This document shows positions 42,084 through 50,079 of a stretch of DNA of 64,000 bases, in pieces; position 1 is the first letter of the stretch, and each line of letters starts with the position of its first letter. The position numbers and the translations under genes are program-made. The notes under the pieces were generated by a model that did no database searches, was not told where the DNA came from, and saw only the letters and a program-made list of their open reading frames with translations. This DNA is from BM003 sp963783695 (lineage in GTDB: Bacteria > Pseudomonadota > Gammaproteobacteria > Steroidobacterales > BM003). The DNA lies in NCBI GenBank assembly GCA_963783695.1, contig CAWAOM010000003.1:1-64000 (forward strand). The letters are read 5' to 3'.

Positions 42084-43970
42084 TTATTGCATCCAGCGTT
42101 CGATCTTGGCCTCGAGCACGTCGAGCGGCACGGCGTCATTGCGCAAAACTTCATCATGGAAGCCACGAATGTCGAAACTCTCGCCCATCGCGGCTTCGGC
42201 TTCGGCGCGCAGCGCCTGGATCTGTAGCATGCCGATCTTGTAGCCGAGCGCCTGCCCGGGCCAGACGATGTAACGATCGATTTCGGCCTCGGCCTCCGAC
42301 GGGTGTGTGCCTTCGGTCTCGACCATGTAACGAATCGCCTCCTCGCGGCTCCACTTGAGCGCATGCATGCCGGTGTCCACGACAAGGCGGATCGCGCGAT
42401 GCAGTTCGTCCTGCAGGCGTCCGAGATCGCTGAACGGGTCGTCGTCGTAAAGCCCCATCTCTTTTGCCAGCGCCTCGGCGTACAGGCCCCAGCCCTCGCC
42501 GAACGCGTTGGAGTAGAGCACCGTTTGCAGGATCGGTGACTGCTGTTCCATGCCGATCACCGTCTGCAGATGATGCCCCGGGTTGGCTTCGTGGTAGGTC
42601 AGTGTTTTCAGCGAATACGACGGCCAGATCGCCGTGTCCCTGAGATTGATCCAGTAGGTGCCGGGACGCGAGCCATCCATTGCCGGCGCGTCGTAGAATC
42701 CGCCGGTCGCGCTCTGCTCGGCGTAGACCGGCACCCGTTTCACGACGACTTTCGCTTTCGGCAGGATGCCGAACCACTGCGGCAACAGCGGTTCGATCTC
42801 GGCCATCTGCGCATTGAGATCTGCAATCAATCGGGTCTTACCCTCCTCGGTATTCGGGTAGACAAACCGTTCCTCCTCGCCCAGCGCGCTCATGCGCTCG
42901 CCGACCGGACCCTCGGTGTAACCCTCGGCGCGCAGTATCGCGTCCATTTCCGTGGTGATGCGTTTGACCTCGGCGAGACCGATCTCGTGGATCTCGCGCG
43001 GGTCCATCGTTGTATCGGTCATGTGCCTGATCATTGCGCGGTAGAATGCTTCGCCGTTGGGCAGCCGCCACACGCCAGCCTCGCTGCCGGCATCCTTGCG
43101 CAGGTCTTTCAGCGCCGCGACAAGGCGTTTGTTCGCCGGATACACTTCGGTTTCGATCAGGTGTGCCGTTGTCGCCACATGCGCGTCGCTATCGTCGACG
43201 CCGGCGTCATCGAGCCGTTTACGGAAACTGGTAACGAGTGAGTGGTCGGCCGGTTCGGCGAGCGAACGCGCCTCGATCACCGCGATCGCCTTGTCGATGA
43301 TGAAATCCGGAGGGACGACCCCGAGTTTTCGATCGGCGTCGATCTTGGCAATGACCTGGTCGATCGCATCGTCGTATCCGGCCAGTCGCGCCAGATAGGC
43401 GTCGGCGTCTTCGCTGCTTGCGACCCGTTGCTGTTTCTCGAGGATGCCCGGGATCGCGATCTGCGGGCCGGACAACTGCGTGACCGGGTAGGGCAGGAAC
43501 CAGTTGCCGTAGTCGGCGAACACCGCCCCGTATTTGACCACCTGCGCCGGTCCCGAGGCATTGCGGAACTGGGTCAGCAATACGGCGTGGACAATGGCCT
43601 CGCGCGGATCCAGCATGGCGCTGTCCACCGCTTCGAGTTGCGCGACGATGGCGGCGGCAATGGCGCGCCGTTGGGTCTCGGCCTCGGGAGACAGGCCGCT
43701 AAGCAGGCTGTCGCGCTCCGGGCCGGCGAGGGACTCGGGCACCCCGTAATAGGTGGCCATCTCCGGGTTCATCGCGAAGTAACGCCGGGTAACGGTGGCG
43801 ACGACGGCGGAGAAATCCACTTCCGCTTGTTGCGCTGGCGATGGCAGGGCCGCTGCCGGCTCGGCTGCCGGCGCGGTGGCGGTCTCGCCCGTTTCGGGTG
43901 GTGCTTTCGAGCAGGCGGAGGCCAGCAGAAGGAGCACGGCAAATATCAGGGCGGAGAGGTTTCGGGTCAT
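42084..43970 (-). CDS. DUF885 family lipoprotein, putative metallopeptidase
   Basis: 628 residues from the ATG at 43970. Lipoprotein signal peptide with lipobox LLASAC, then a Pro/Ala-rich linker and the DUF885 domain. The zinc-peptidase-like motif TYHEANPGHHLQ (HExxxxHH arrangement), FGEGWGLYAEALAKEMG and PGQALGYKIG are diagnostic of the family. Members are widespread in proteobacteria and actinobacteria; some act as dipeptidases. The protein should be anchored in the periplasm. It converges on the TPR gene at the 42004-42037 hairpin. 43971-44184 has no gene. Confidence 0.88.
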   Translation of the reverse strand: MTRNLSALIFAVLLLLASACSKAPPETGETATAPAAEPAAALPSPAQQAEVDFSAVVATVTRRYFAMNPEMATYYGVPESLAGPERDSLLSGLSPEAETQRRAIAAAIVAQLEAVDSAMLDPREAIVHAVLLTQFRNASGPAQVVKYGAVFADYGNWFLPYPVTQLSGPQIAIPGILEKQQRVASSEDADAYLARLAGYDDAIDQVIAKIDADRKLGVVPPDFIIDKAIAVIEARSLAEPADHSLVTSFRKRLDDAGVDDSDAHVATTAHLIETEVYPANKRLVAALKDLRKDAGSEAGVWRLPNGEAFYRAMIRHMTDTTMDPREIHEIGLAEVKRITTEMDAILRAEGYTEGPVGERMSALGEEERFVYPNTEEGKTRLIADLNAQMAEIEPLLPQWFGILPKAKVVVKRVPVYAEQSATGGFYDAPAMDGSRPGTYWINLRDTAIWPSYSLKTLTYHEANPGHHLQTVIGMEQQSPILQTVLYSNAFGEGWGLYAEALAKEMGLYDDDPFSDLGRLQDELHRAIRLVVDTGMHALKWSREEAIRYMVETEGTHPSEAEAEIDRYIVWPGQALGYKIGMLQIQALRAEAEAAMGESFDIRGFHDEVLRNDAVPLDVLEAKIERWMQ

Positions 43971-44184
43971 CAATGGATTCCTGGTGGGTTCGCGGTCCGC
44001 GGTAGCGAATGGATTCGGCGGTCGATCGACCGGAAATCATACCTGCCAGTTGTATCCAGCGGGCATGGATTTTTTTCGCCAGCGAATTTTTCCAGCAAGG
44101 CGCAGCTGACCGTCAGCCGACCGGGAGGCTCGGCAAGAAATGATCAATGGCCGTGGATGCGACGCGATCGGCTATCAGGCAGGC

Positions 44185-45798
44185 TCAGGGTTGTGACGCC
44201 TGCAGGCGTGCCGGTGGCCAGTCGCGTGCGCGCAACTGCTCATCGACGATCCTGCTTTGCGTGCCCTCCGGCAACACACGCAGGGATTTGAGAAACTCGA
44301 TCAGCGCGTTCTTCCGGTACGGCGACAGCTTGTCCCAGTTCTCGCGACTTTCCTCTGCTTCGCCAGCATGGGCCTCGATCGCTTCACGCATGGTCGAGTA
44401 TTTGCCATGATGGAAGTACGGGCCCGAACTCGCAACGCCCCAAAGACGACTGGTCAGAAAACGGCAATTGCCGTCGAAAAATTCATCGCTGCCGGGCGGG
44501 AAGTGCATGTCGAGCGGCTCGCAGTCGGGATCGTCGGGGCCTGTCGTAATGTCGTGCAGCTTCATATCGGTGTAGGCAGGTACGGCGGTGAAGCGCCCGG
44601 CGCTTTCGAGCCGCGGCGGGTCCAGGCCGGGGTCGCTGAGATCGACGGCGATCTCGGGTGCCTGGCCGGGCAACAGGTTGCCCGGGGGATTGAACGGATT
44701 TGGCTCGGAATACCATTCGTTGCCGCTAATCCGCAATGACGGTTTGTGACAGGATGCGCAGCCGATCCGGCGAAACAATTTTTCGCCGAGAAAGACCGCG
44801 TCTTCGATCTCGGGGTCGGACGGTATCACCCGCCCGGGTACCGCAAGCGTTGCCTGGTAAATGGAGACGGCAGTGATGTCGGCGCGGGTCAGTTCACCGG
44901 TAAAACCGTCCTCGTCGGGATCGGCGGGGCCGAAACGCTCGACGGATTGCATGCCGTGGTGATGGTTGAAGGCATTGTTGGTGAACTCTCGTAGCGAGAC
45001 GACCGCTCCGGCCTGGTGAAACGGCCGGATTAGGAGTGACGGCGGGTCGGCCGGACCGCTGGAGCCGAGACTGGTTGCCGGCAGCCCCTCGACCGAGGAG
45101 GTGTCCCAATTGCCGTCCGAATCGCGGCGGAGTGTGCCGAATTCCACGTGCTTGGCTGTGAGCCGTATTTCTTCGCCGGGCTCGAGTCGGTTCCGGCGCG
45201 ACTGTAACCGGGCCGTCATCTGCCTTGCGAGAATCTCGATGTACCCGGCCCCGAACATGCCGACGGTGTTGCGTTCGTTGGCAATGGTTTGCAGCGAAAC
45301 CGGATTTTGTCGTTCGTCGACCGCGCCCCGGGTGGGTTGTCTGTCGGTGGTACTGAAAGTGGCGAAATCGAAACGCTGTCCGAGCACGAACACATTTGCG
45401 ACGCGATCGCCGGCGCCGCCGGCGCGCGGCAGGTTGTGGCAGCCCGAACAGGCATTTGCATCGGGCCCGGATACGCGGTTCGTATTACGCGGAAAAACGA
45501 GTGGCGATCCGGGATCGGCGAGCGGGGCGCCCGTGCCGGTGGATTGTGGTCTGCCGCCGCCTTCCTGGGTCGTCCATTTGGCGGCGAAAAGCAGGCGGCC
45601 ATGGGCGACGAGTTGGCGGGTCGCCATTATGTATTCGTCGCCGTCGGAAAGATGCTCGGGCACCGCTACTTCGCTGCCGAGATCGGCGGCAGCGGAGACC
45701 GGGCCGCAGGCAAGCAGCAAAATGCCGGCGAAGACACAGTTGGCGCGGGAGCGCGGTCGAGCCGTTGTTCCGGGTGCGGGCGAATGGTCGGTTGCCAT
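44185..45798 (-). CDS. Di-heme oxidoreductase (DUF1111 family)
   Basis: 537 residues from the ATG at 45798, preceded by GGGAG. Signal peptide (CVFAGILLLACGPVSAAA), then two c-type heme sites: CSGCHNLPRAGG at the N-terminal third and CASCHKPSLRI in the second half. NTVGMFGAGYIE and NNAFNHHHGMQS are typical blocks of the di-heme oxidoreductase (thiol oxidoreductase-like, MauG/CCP-related) group. Periplasmic. The substrate is unknown; relatives are often near iron or imelysin genes, which are not present here. It is divergent from the wHTH/TPR regulator gene at 45975, which may control it. Confidence 0.88.
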   Translation of the reverse strand: MATDHSPAPGTTARPRSRANCVFAGILLLACGPVSAAADLGSEVAVPEHLSDGDEYIMATRQLVAHGRLLFAAKWTTQEGGGRPQSTGTGAPLADPGSPLVFPRNTNRVSGPDANACSGCHNLPRAGGAGDRVANVFVLGQRFDFATFSTTDRQPTRGAVDERQNPVSLQTIANERNTVGMFGAGYIEILARQMTARLQSRRNRLEPGEEIRLTAKHVEFGTLRRDSDGNWDTSSVEGLPATSLGSSGPADPPSLLIRPFHQAGAVVSLREFTNNAFNHHHGMQSVERFGPADPDEDGFTGELTRADITAVSIYQATLAVPGRVIPSDPEIEDAVFLGEKLFRRIGCASCHKPSLRISGNEWYSEPNPFNPPGNLLPGQAPEIAVDLSDPGLDPPRLESAGRFTAVPAYTDMKLHDITTGPDDPDCEPLDMHFPPGSDEFFDGNCRFLTSRLWGVASSGPYFHHGKYSTMREAIEAHAGEAEESRENWDKLSPYRKNALIEFLKSLRVLPEGTQSRIVDEQLRARDWPPARLQASQP

Positions 45799-45974
45799 GG
45801 TCGTGTCTCCCTCTCCGAGCACGAAACTCGGGCCGACTGCTAAGCTACTAACAGATCACATGTGAATTCCTGAGCCAAACCGGTATTCCGGTAATTTGAG
45901 TCGGAAATATGCAGCCTGGCAGGGCGGATGATGCTCATTCGCCTGTAACCTGCGGGCCGCGAGCGATAGCGAGG

Positions 45975-47903
45975 ATGGACAAAGATCAGTCGAATTTGAG
46001 ACGAGGCATGGCGGCTAACGAACGCCGTGCGGCACTCGAGTTTGGCGAATTTCGCATCGACAGCGCCAGAAAGACCCTCAGAAGAAATGGCAAGCGGGTT
46101 CACCTCCAGCGCAAACCCTTTGCGGTGCTGAGCTACCTGGCCCGGGAAGCGCCGCGACTGGTCACACGCGAGGAACTGCTGGAGAGATTCTGGAGCCGTG
46201 CCGTCAACGAGGAGGCGCTTACCCGATGCGTCAGCACGATCCGCAAGCACCTTGGCGACACGGACGATCCACCGCGGTTTATCGAAACCCATCGCGGTCA
46301 GGGTTACCGTTTCCGTGCCCGGGTGCGAACCATCGGCGCGACTTCCGCAACAGCGCAAGGAGGGCGTCCGGCCAGCCACGAAAAACCCGACATCGAACCG
46401 ACGCGTGAGACTGGTTACCATCACGCACGGCGACGGCCCGGTTGGCTGATCGTCGTCGCTCTGGCTGCCGCGGTGGTCGCTGCGGCGTTGTTTTTCCGCA
46501 TGTCTGGCTCCGGGGTAAGCGATGCCGGGCCAGAGATGATCGATCGCATCTCGGTGCTTCCGGTAGTCGCCGGACCAGGCGAGGATCCGCGCCTTGCGCT
46601 CGCATTAACCGAACAGCTGATGCGCGCGGTATCGCGAATCGAAGGAATCACCGTCGTGGCGTCGGGACCGCAGGAGGCAGGCGAGCCTGACCCGCTGGTG
46701 CTTGGCGAGAAACTCAATGTCCAGGCGCTGCTCTTTGGCCGCGTGGATAGCAGCGCCGACGGACTGCACATGAGCGCTCGTCTCGTCTCGACCCGTGACG
46801 GTGGCCTGCTGTGGTCCTCGAACCTCGATCCGGCCGCTTCCCGGGCCGACGGTGTCCCGGTCGAGAATCTCGCCCGGTCGGTTGCGGCCAGATTGCGGCC
46901 GACCCTGCAGCTCCAGGAATTTCCGCCGCCGGTCGATCCGCGCGCCTACCGCGAGTACCTGCAGGGCCGCTACTACTGGTCACAGCGGTCGCTGGCAGGG
47001 CTCAACGCCGCGCTCGAGTCTTTTGCCGCGGCGCTCGAACTCGAGCCCCAATATGTCGATGCGCTGGTCGGATTGGCCGAAACCTGGCTGCTGCTTCCAC
47101 TTTACGGCGCGATGCCGCCGAGCGAGGCGATCCCGCGCTCGCGCGAGCTGGCCGAGCGGGCGCTGCTGGCCGACCCCAATGACACCCGCGCTCGCGCGGT
47201 ACTCGGTGTGATCGCAATGCAATTCGACTGGGACTGGGACAGCGCCGAGAAGTTGTTGCACGGAGCAGTCACGCTGAACCCCAACGACGCCACGGCGCAG
47301 CAGTGGCTGGGGGAGCTGTATTGCTACCGTCTGCGCCTCGATGCTTGTCAGCGACAACTACGCGACGCGCTCGAGCTCGATCCGTTGTCGCCGCTTCTGA
47401 AGCTGATACAGGGTTCGCCGGCACTGTGGTTCGGACAGTACCGAACGGCGGTCGAAGTCTATTCTCAGGCACTGGACGAGTCACCCGACTTTCCATTTGG
47501 TAACTATGTATTGGGTCTTGCCTACGCCGGCCTCGGTAACTGGTCCGAGGCGATGAGACAGTACGAGCTGGCATTGCCCGGTCTCGGTCTCGCGATCGTG
47601 GGCGGGCCGATGATCCATGCGCGGGCCAGGCTCGGCGATATCGGCGGCGCTCGCCGGATGCTGGTCGAGCTCGAAAACCTGGCTGCCGGGCGCTATGTTC
47701 CGCCAACCAAACTGGCCGTCGCCTATAGCGGTCTGGGTGAGCGGCAGTTGGCAATGATGTGGCTTGATAAGGCCGTCGACGCCCGTGACGACCGGCTCGT
47801 CTACCTGGCGGTGGATGTCCACTATCGCGACCTGCACGCGGAACCGGATTTCCGCCTGATCGCGGATCGAGTCGGGCTGCTGTCCGTGCTGGATCGCCGA
47901 TAA
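45975..47903 (+). CDS. CadC/ToxR-like membrane-bound wHTH regulator with TolB-like and TPR regions
   Basis: 642 residues from the ATG at 45975 (an ATG at 45909 is also in frame). Cytoplasmic OmpR-type winged helix first (FGEFRIDSARKTLRRNGKRV, LQRKPFAVLSYLAREAPRLV, TREELLERFW, TRCVSTIRKHLGD, HRGQGYRF), then a single membrane helix (WLIVVALAAAVVAAALFF) and a periplasmic TolB-like domain (ISVLPVVAGPGEDPRLALAL) with TPR repeats. The layout is that of CadC-type one-component regulators, which sense outside signals and bind DNA from the membrane. The divergent di-heme oxidoreductase gene is the nearest candidate target; a CACATGTG palindrome lies between them near 45861. Confidence 0.85.
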   Translation: MDKDQSNLRRGMAANERRAALEFGEFRIDSARKTLRRNGKRVHLQRKPFAVLSYLAREAPRLVTREELLERFWSRAVNEEALTRCVSTIRKHLGDTDDPPRFIETHRGQGYRFRARVRTIGATSATAQGGRPASHEKPDIEPTRETGYHHARRRPGWLIVVALAAAVVAAALFFRMSGSGVSDAGPEMIDRISVLPVVAGPGEDPRLALALTEQLMRAVSRIEGITVVASGPQEAGEPDPLVLGEKLNVQALLFGRVDSSADGLHMSARLVSTRDGGLLWSSNLDPAASRADGVPVENLARSVAARLRPTLQLQEFPPPVDPRAYREYLQGRYYWSQRSLAGLNAALESFAAALELEPQYVDALVGLAETWLLLPLYGAMPPSEAIPRSRELAERALLADPNDTRARAVLGVIAMQFDWDWDSAEKLLHGAVTLNPNDATAQQWLGELYCYRLRLDACQRQLRDALELDPLSPLLKLIQGSPALWFGQYRTAVEVYSQALDESPDFPFGNYVLGLAYAGLGNWSEAMRQYELALPGLGLAIVGGPMIHARARLGDIGGARRMLVELENLAAGRYVPPTKLAVAYSGLGERQLAMMWLDKAVDARDDRLVYLAVDVHYRDLHAEPDFRLIADRVGLLSVLDRR

Positions 47904-47919
47904 CGCGGCAGTTCGGTCC

Positions 47920-49158
47920 TCACGCCGCCTGACTGAATACGGCGGCGAGCCGGGCAGGTCCGAAACCGGGCTCGAGCAATTCGTCGCCGTAGCGACTCAC
48001 ATCCACGCGCCGCAGCATCAGCGAGCGGTAGACACCGGCTCCGCGAATGTCGCCGGCCAGGCGGAAGCCAACGATGCGGCCCTCCGTCAGATTAATTTTA
48101 CGCAGGTGTCTGCCCGTTCGGATTTTCAGCTCCGTGTCGCCAGTCTGGCTGCCCACGGCGATCACCGGAATGCCGAGGTGACGGAGGCTGTTCATCGATT
48201 CGGCGCCCTCGTAGCGGGTGTCGTAACCGAGCAGTTGCTCCGCGACGATCCGAGCCTGTGCGACCGCGTTCGGGAAGATCGCATGCACAAAGCGTTCGCC
48301 GGTCATTCGATCGCGCGTCTCGACGGCGTCGCCCGCCGCGCGGATGCAGGGGATGTTGGTGCACAGCCCGTCGTCGACCCGCAGGCCCCAGCCTGTATCG
48401 AGCCCGGCACCGGCCAGGAACTCGAGGTTGGGCTTGACCCCGGTCGCCGCGACATAAGCGTCTCCCCTGATGACCTCACCCGGCTCGAGCACCAGCGCAT
48501 CGGCCCGGCCGTTGCCGGCAAAGGCGGCTGCCTGGGCGCCGATGCGAACATGCACCCCGCGCTCGGCAAGCGCATGGCCGACGATTTCCGCGGTTTCTGC
48601 GTCGAGCATGCCGGGCATCACCCGGTCCTGCTGCTCGATCATAGTTACGTCGAGGCCGAGATCGGCAAGCAGCAGCGCCACTTCGACGCCGATAAACCCG
48701 GCGCCGACGATGACGGCACTTTTGACCTCGCCGTCGCGGGCGTGCGCGATCAGTTCTTGTGCCGCGGTCAGCGACTTGAAGTTGTAAACGCCGGGCAGGC
48801 CGTAGCCGTCGATCGGTGCGTACAGCCGGCTGCCGGTGGCAATCACCAGCTCGTCAAAGGCAAGCGCCGTATCGTCGGCGAGCATGACCCGTTTCGCCGC
48901 TGGATCCACTTCGCGAACCTCGGTTCCGGCGCGGTAGTCGATCTGCAGTCGTTCGCAAATGTCCGTCCCCTTCCAGTACAGTGCCGCCCCGCGGCCGTGG
49001 AGAAAATGTTCAGCCATTGCCGGTGGCGAATACGGCGGGAACGGCTCGGCCGAGATCATCGTGATATCCGCCTGCTGATCCGCCTCCGGCTGCAGCGCGC
49101 GCAGATGCTCCGCGACTGAAATGCCGGCGGGCCCGGCGCCAAGAATCAGGATGCGCAT
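47920..49158 (-). CDS. FAD/NAD(P)-dependent oxidoreductase of the CO dehydrogenase operon
   Basis: 412 residues. Two Rossmann motifs: ILILGAGPAGISVAEHL for FAD at the N-terminus and SAVIVGAGFIGVEVALLLAD for NAD(P)H near residue 150, plus IRAAGDAVE as the second FAD contact. It belongs to the rubredoxin/NADH-oxidase-like class I pyridine nucleotide flavoproteins. It is the last gene of the cooF-cooS-cooC operon and overlaps cooC by 13 bases. Such CODH-linked flavoproteins are thought to pass electrons from CooF to NAD(P)+. No partner hydrogenase is present nearby, which supports that use here. Confidence 0.85.
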   Translation of the reverse strand: MRILILGAGPAGISVAEHLRALQPEADQQADITMISAEPFPPYSPPAMAEHFLHGRGAALYWKGTDICERLQIDYRAGTEVREVDPAAKRVMLADDTALAFDELVIATGSRLYAPIDGYGLPGVYNFKSLTAAQELIAHARDGEVKSAVIVGAGFIGVEVALLLADLGLDVTMIEQQDRVMPGMLDAETAEIVGHALAERGVHVRIGAQAAAFAGNGRADALVLEPGEVIRGDAYVAATGVKPNLEFLAGAGLDTGWGLRVDDGLCTNIPCIRAAGDAVETRDRMTGERFVHAIFPNAVAQARIVAEQLLGYDTRYEGAESMNSLRHLGIPVIAVGSQTGDTELKIRTGRHLRKINLTEGRIVGFRLAGDIRGAGVYRSLMLRRVDVSRYGDELLEPGFGPARLAAVFSQAA

Positions 49159-50051
49159 GACGATACCCTCGCCCTCGGGGCGACCAGCGTGTCGAGCAGC
49201 CCGTCGAGAGCATTAATCAACGGTGAGTCGGGATCCTCCAGCAGCGGTGCCACTGAGGGCTCGGTCTGCCACAGGCGTTCCTGGTAGGGCAGGCAATGAA
49301 TGCTGGCGAACGGGAAACCACCGGCGGTGTCGACGCGGTCCATCGCACGGCTGAACTCGTCCGGATGCCTGACGCCGTTGACGACCAGGTGGACGCCATC
49401 GACGTCGAGTTCAGCAGCGAGCCGGGCTGCGGCGAGCGCGACCTGAATGCCGTTGAAGCTCGGGTCGGTGACCACCAGCGCATGTTTGAATCCTTTCGCG
49501 AGCGCTCGCCCGAAATGCTCGAATCCGGCTTGCGTGTCCATCAGGATCGCTTCGTCGCGACGCAGGCCGATCGCGTTGACCACCGCGCCGAGCAGCGCGT
49601 TTTCCGGACACAGACACCCGGCCGCTGGCTGCACGGTGTTGCCCATGACGAGCAGCCGGACTCCGCCGGGACCGGTTACCCCGAAACGCTTGACGACGTC
49701 ATCGACTTCTGGATTCAGGCGGAAGAAGAGTCCCCAGCCGGCGCCCGGGCGGGCGCCGGTTTTCTCTTCGACATAGTCGGCGTTCTCGCTCAGCGGTACG
49801 AGGCTGCGGACCTGGTCGAGGGGGAGACCCAGCGCAAAGGGAAGGTTCATCTGCGGGTCGGCATCGAGCGCCAGCACGCGGTAGTCGCGGCGACCGAGCA
49901 GCAGCGCAAGCAACGCGGTCAGCGTGGTCTTGCCGACGCCGCCCTTGCCGGTCACGACCACCCGGAAATCGTCCGGGTGGGCGTTGTCGGCAAGCATCAC
50001 GCCGTGGCTGTGGGTGTGTTCGCCGTGATCGTGTCCATGAGCCTCACACAT
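49146..50051 (-). CDS. cooC: CooC-type nickel-insertion ATPase with His-rich N-terminus
   Basis: 301 residues. Walker A with the deviant lysine VVTGKGGVGKTT (about 35-42) and LALDADPQMNLPFALG mark the MinD/ArsA/CooC SIMIBI family. A CxC pair in AAGCLCPENALL is the CooC metal site. The first 17 residues contain six histidines (H5, H7, H9, H12, H14, H16) in alternation with Asp/Glu/Gly, absent from standard CooC but like nickel-storage tails of CooJ or HypB. AGGAGAACCCAGG before the ATG at 50051 supports the start that includes this tail. Role: ATP-dependent Ni loading of CooS. Confidence 0.9.
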   Translation of the reverse strand: MCEAHGHDHGEHTHSHGVMLADNAHPDDFRVVVTGKGGVGKTTLTALLALLLGRRDYRVLALDADPQMNLPFALGLPLDQVRSLVPLSENADYVEEKTGARPGAGWGLFFRLNPEVDDVVKRFGVTGPGGVRLLVMGNTVQPAAGCLCPENALLGAVVNAIGLRRDEAILMDTQAGFEHFGRALAKGFKHALVVTDPSFNGIQVALAAARLAAELDVDGVHLVVNGVRHPDEFSRAMDRVDTAGGFPFASIHCLPYQERLWQTEPSVAPLLEDPDSPLINALDGLLDTLVAPRARVSSCAS

Positions 50052-50079
50052 CCTGGGTTCTCCTGACGGCCAGGTAACA

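Noticed and set aside
45840..45974. Strong operator for the CadC-like regulator
   Set aside because: A short CACATGTG palindrome and an ACCGG-type dyad are present but too short to call separately; mentioned with the gene only.
48106..49119. 337-codon forward frame antisense to the CODH-operon flavoprotein
   Set aside because: Shadow frame with no recognisable domain; the reverse strand has two Rossmann motifs.
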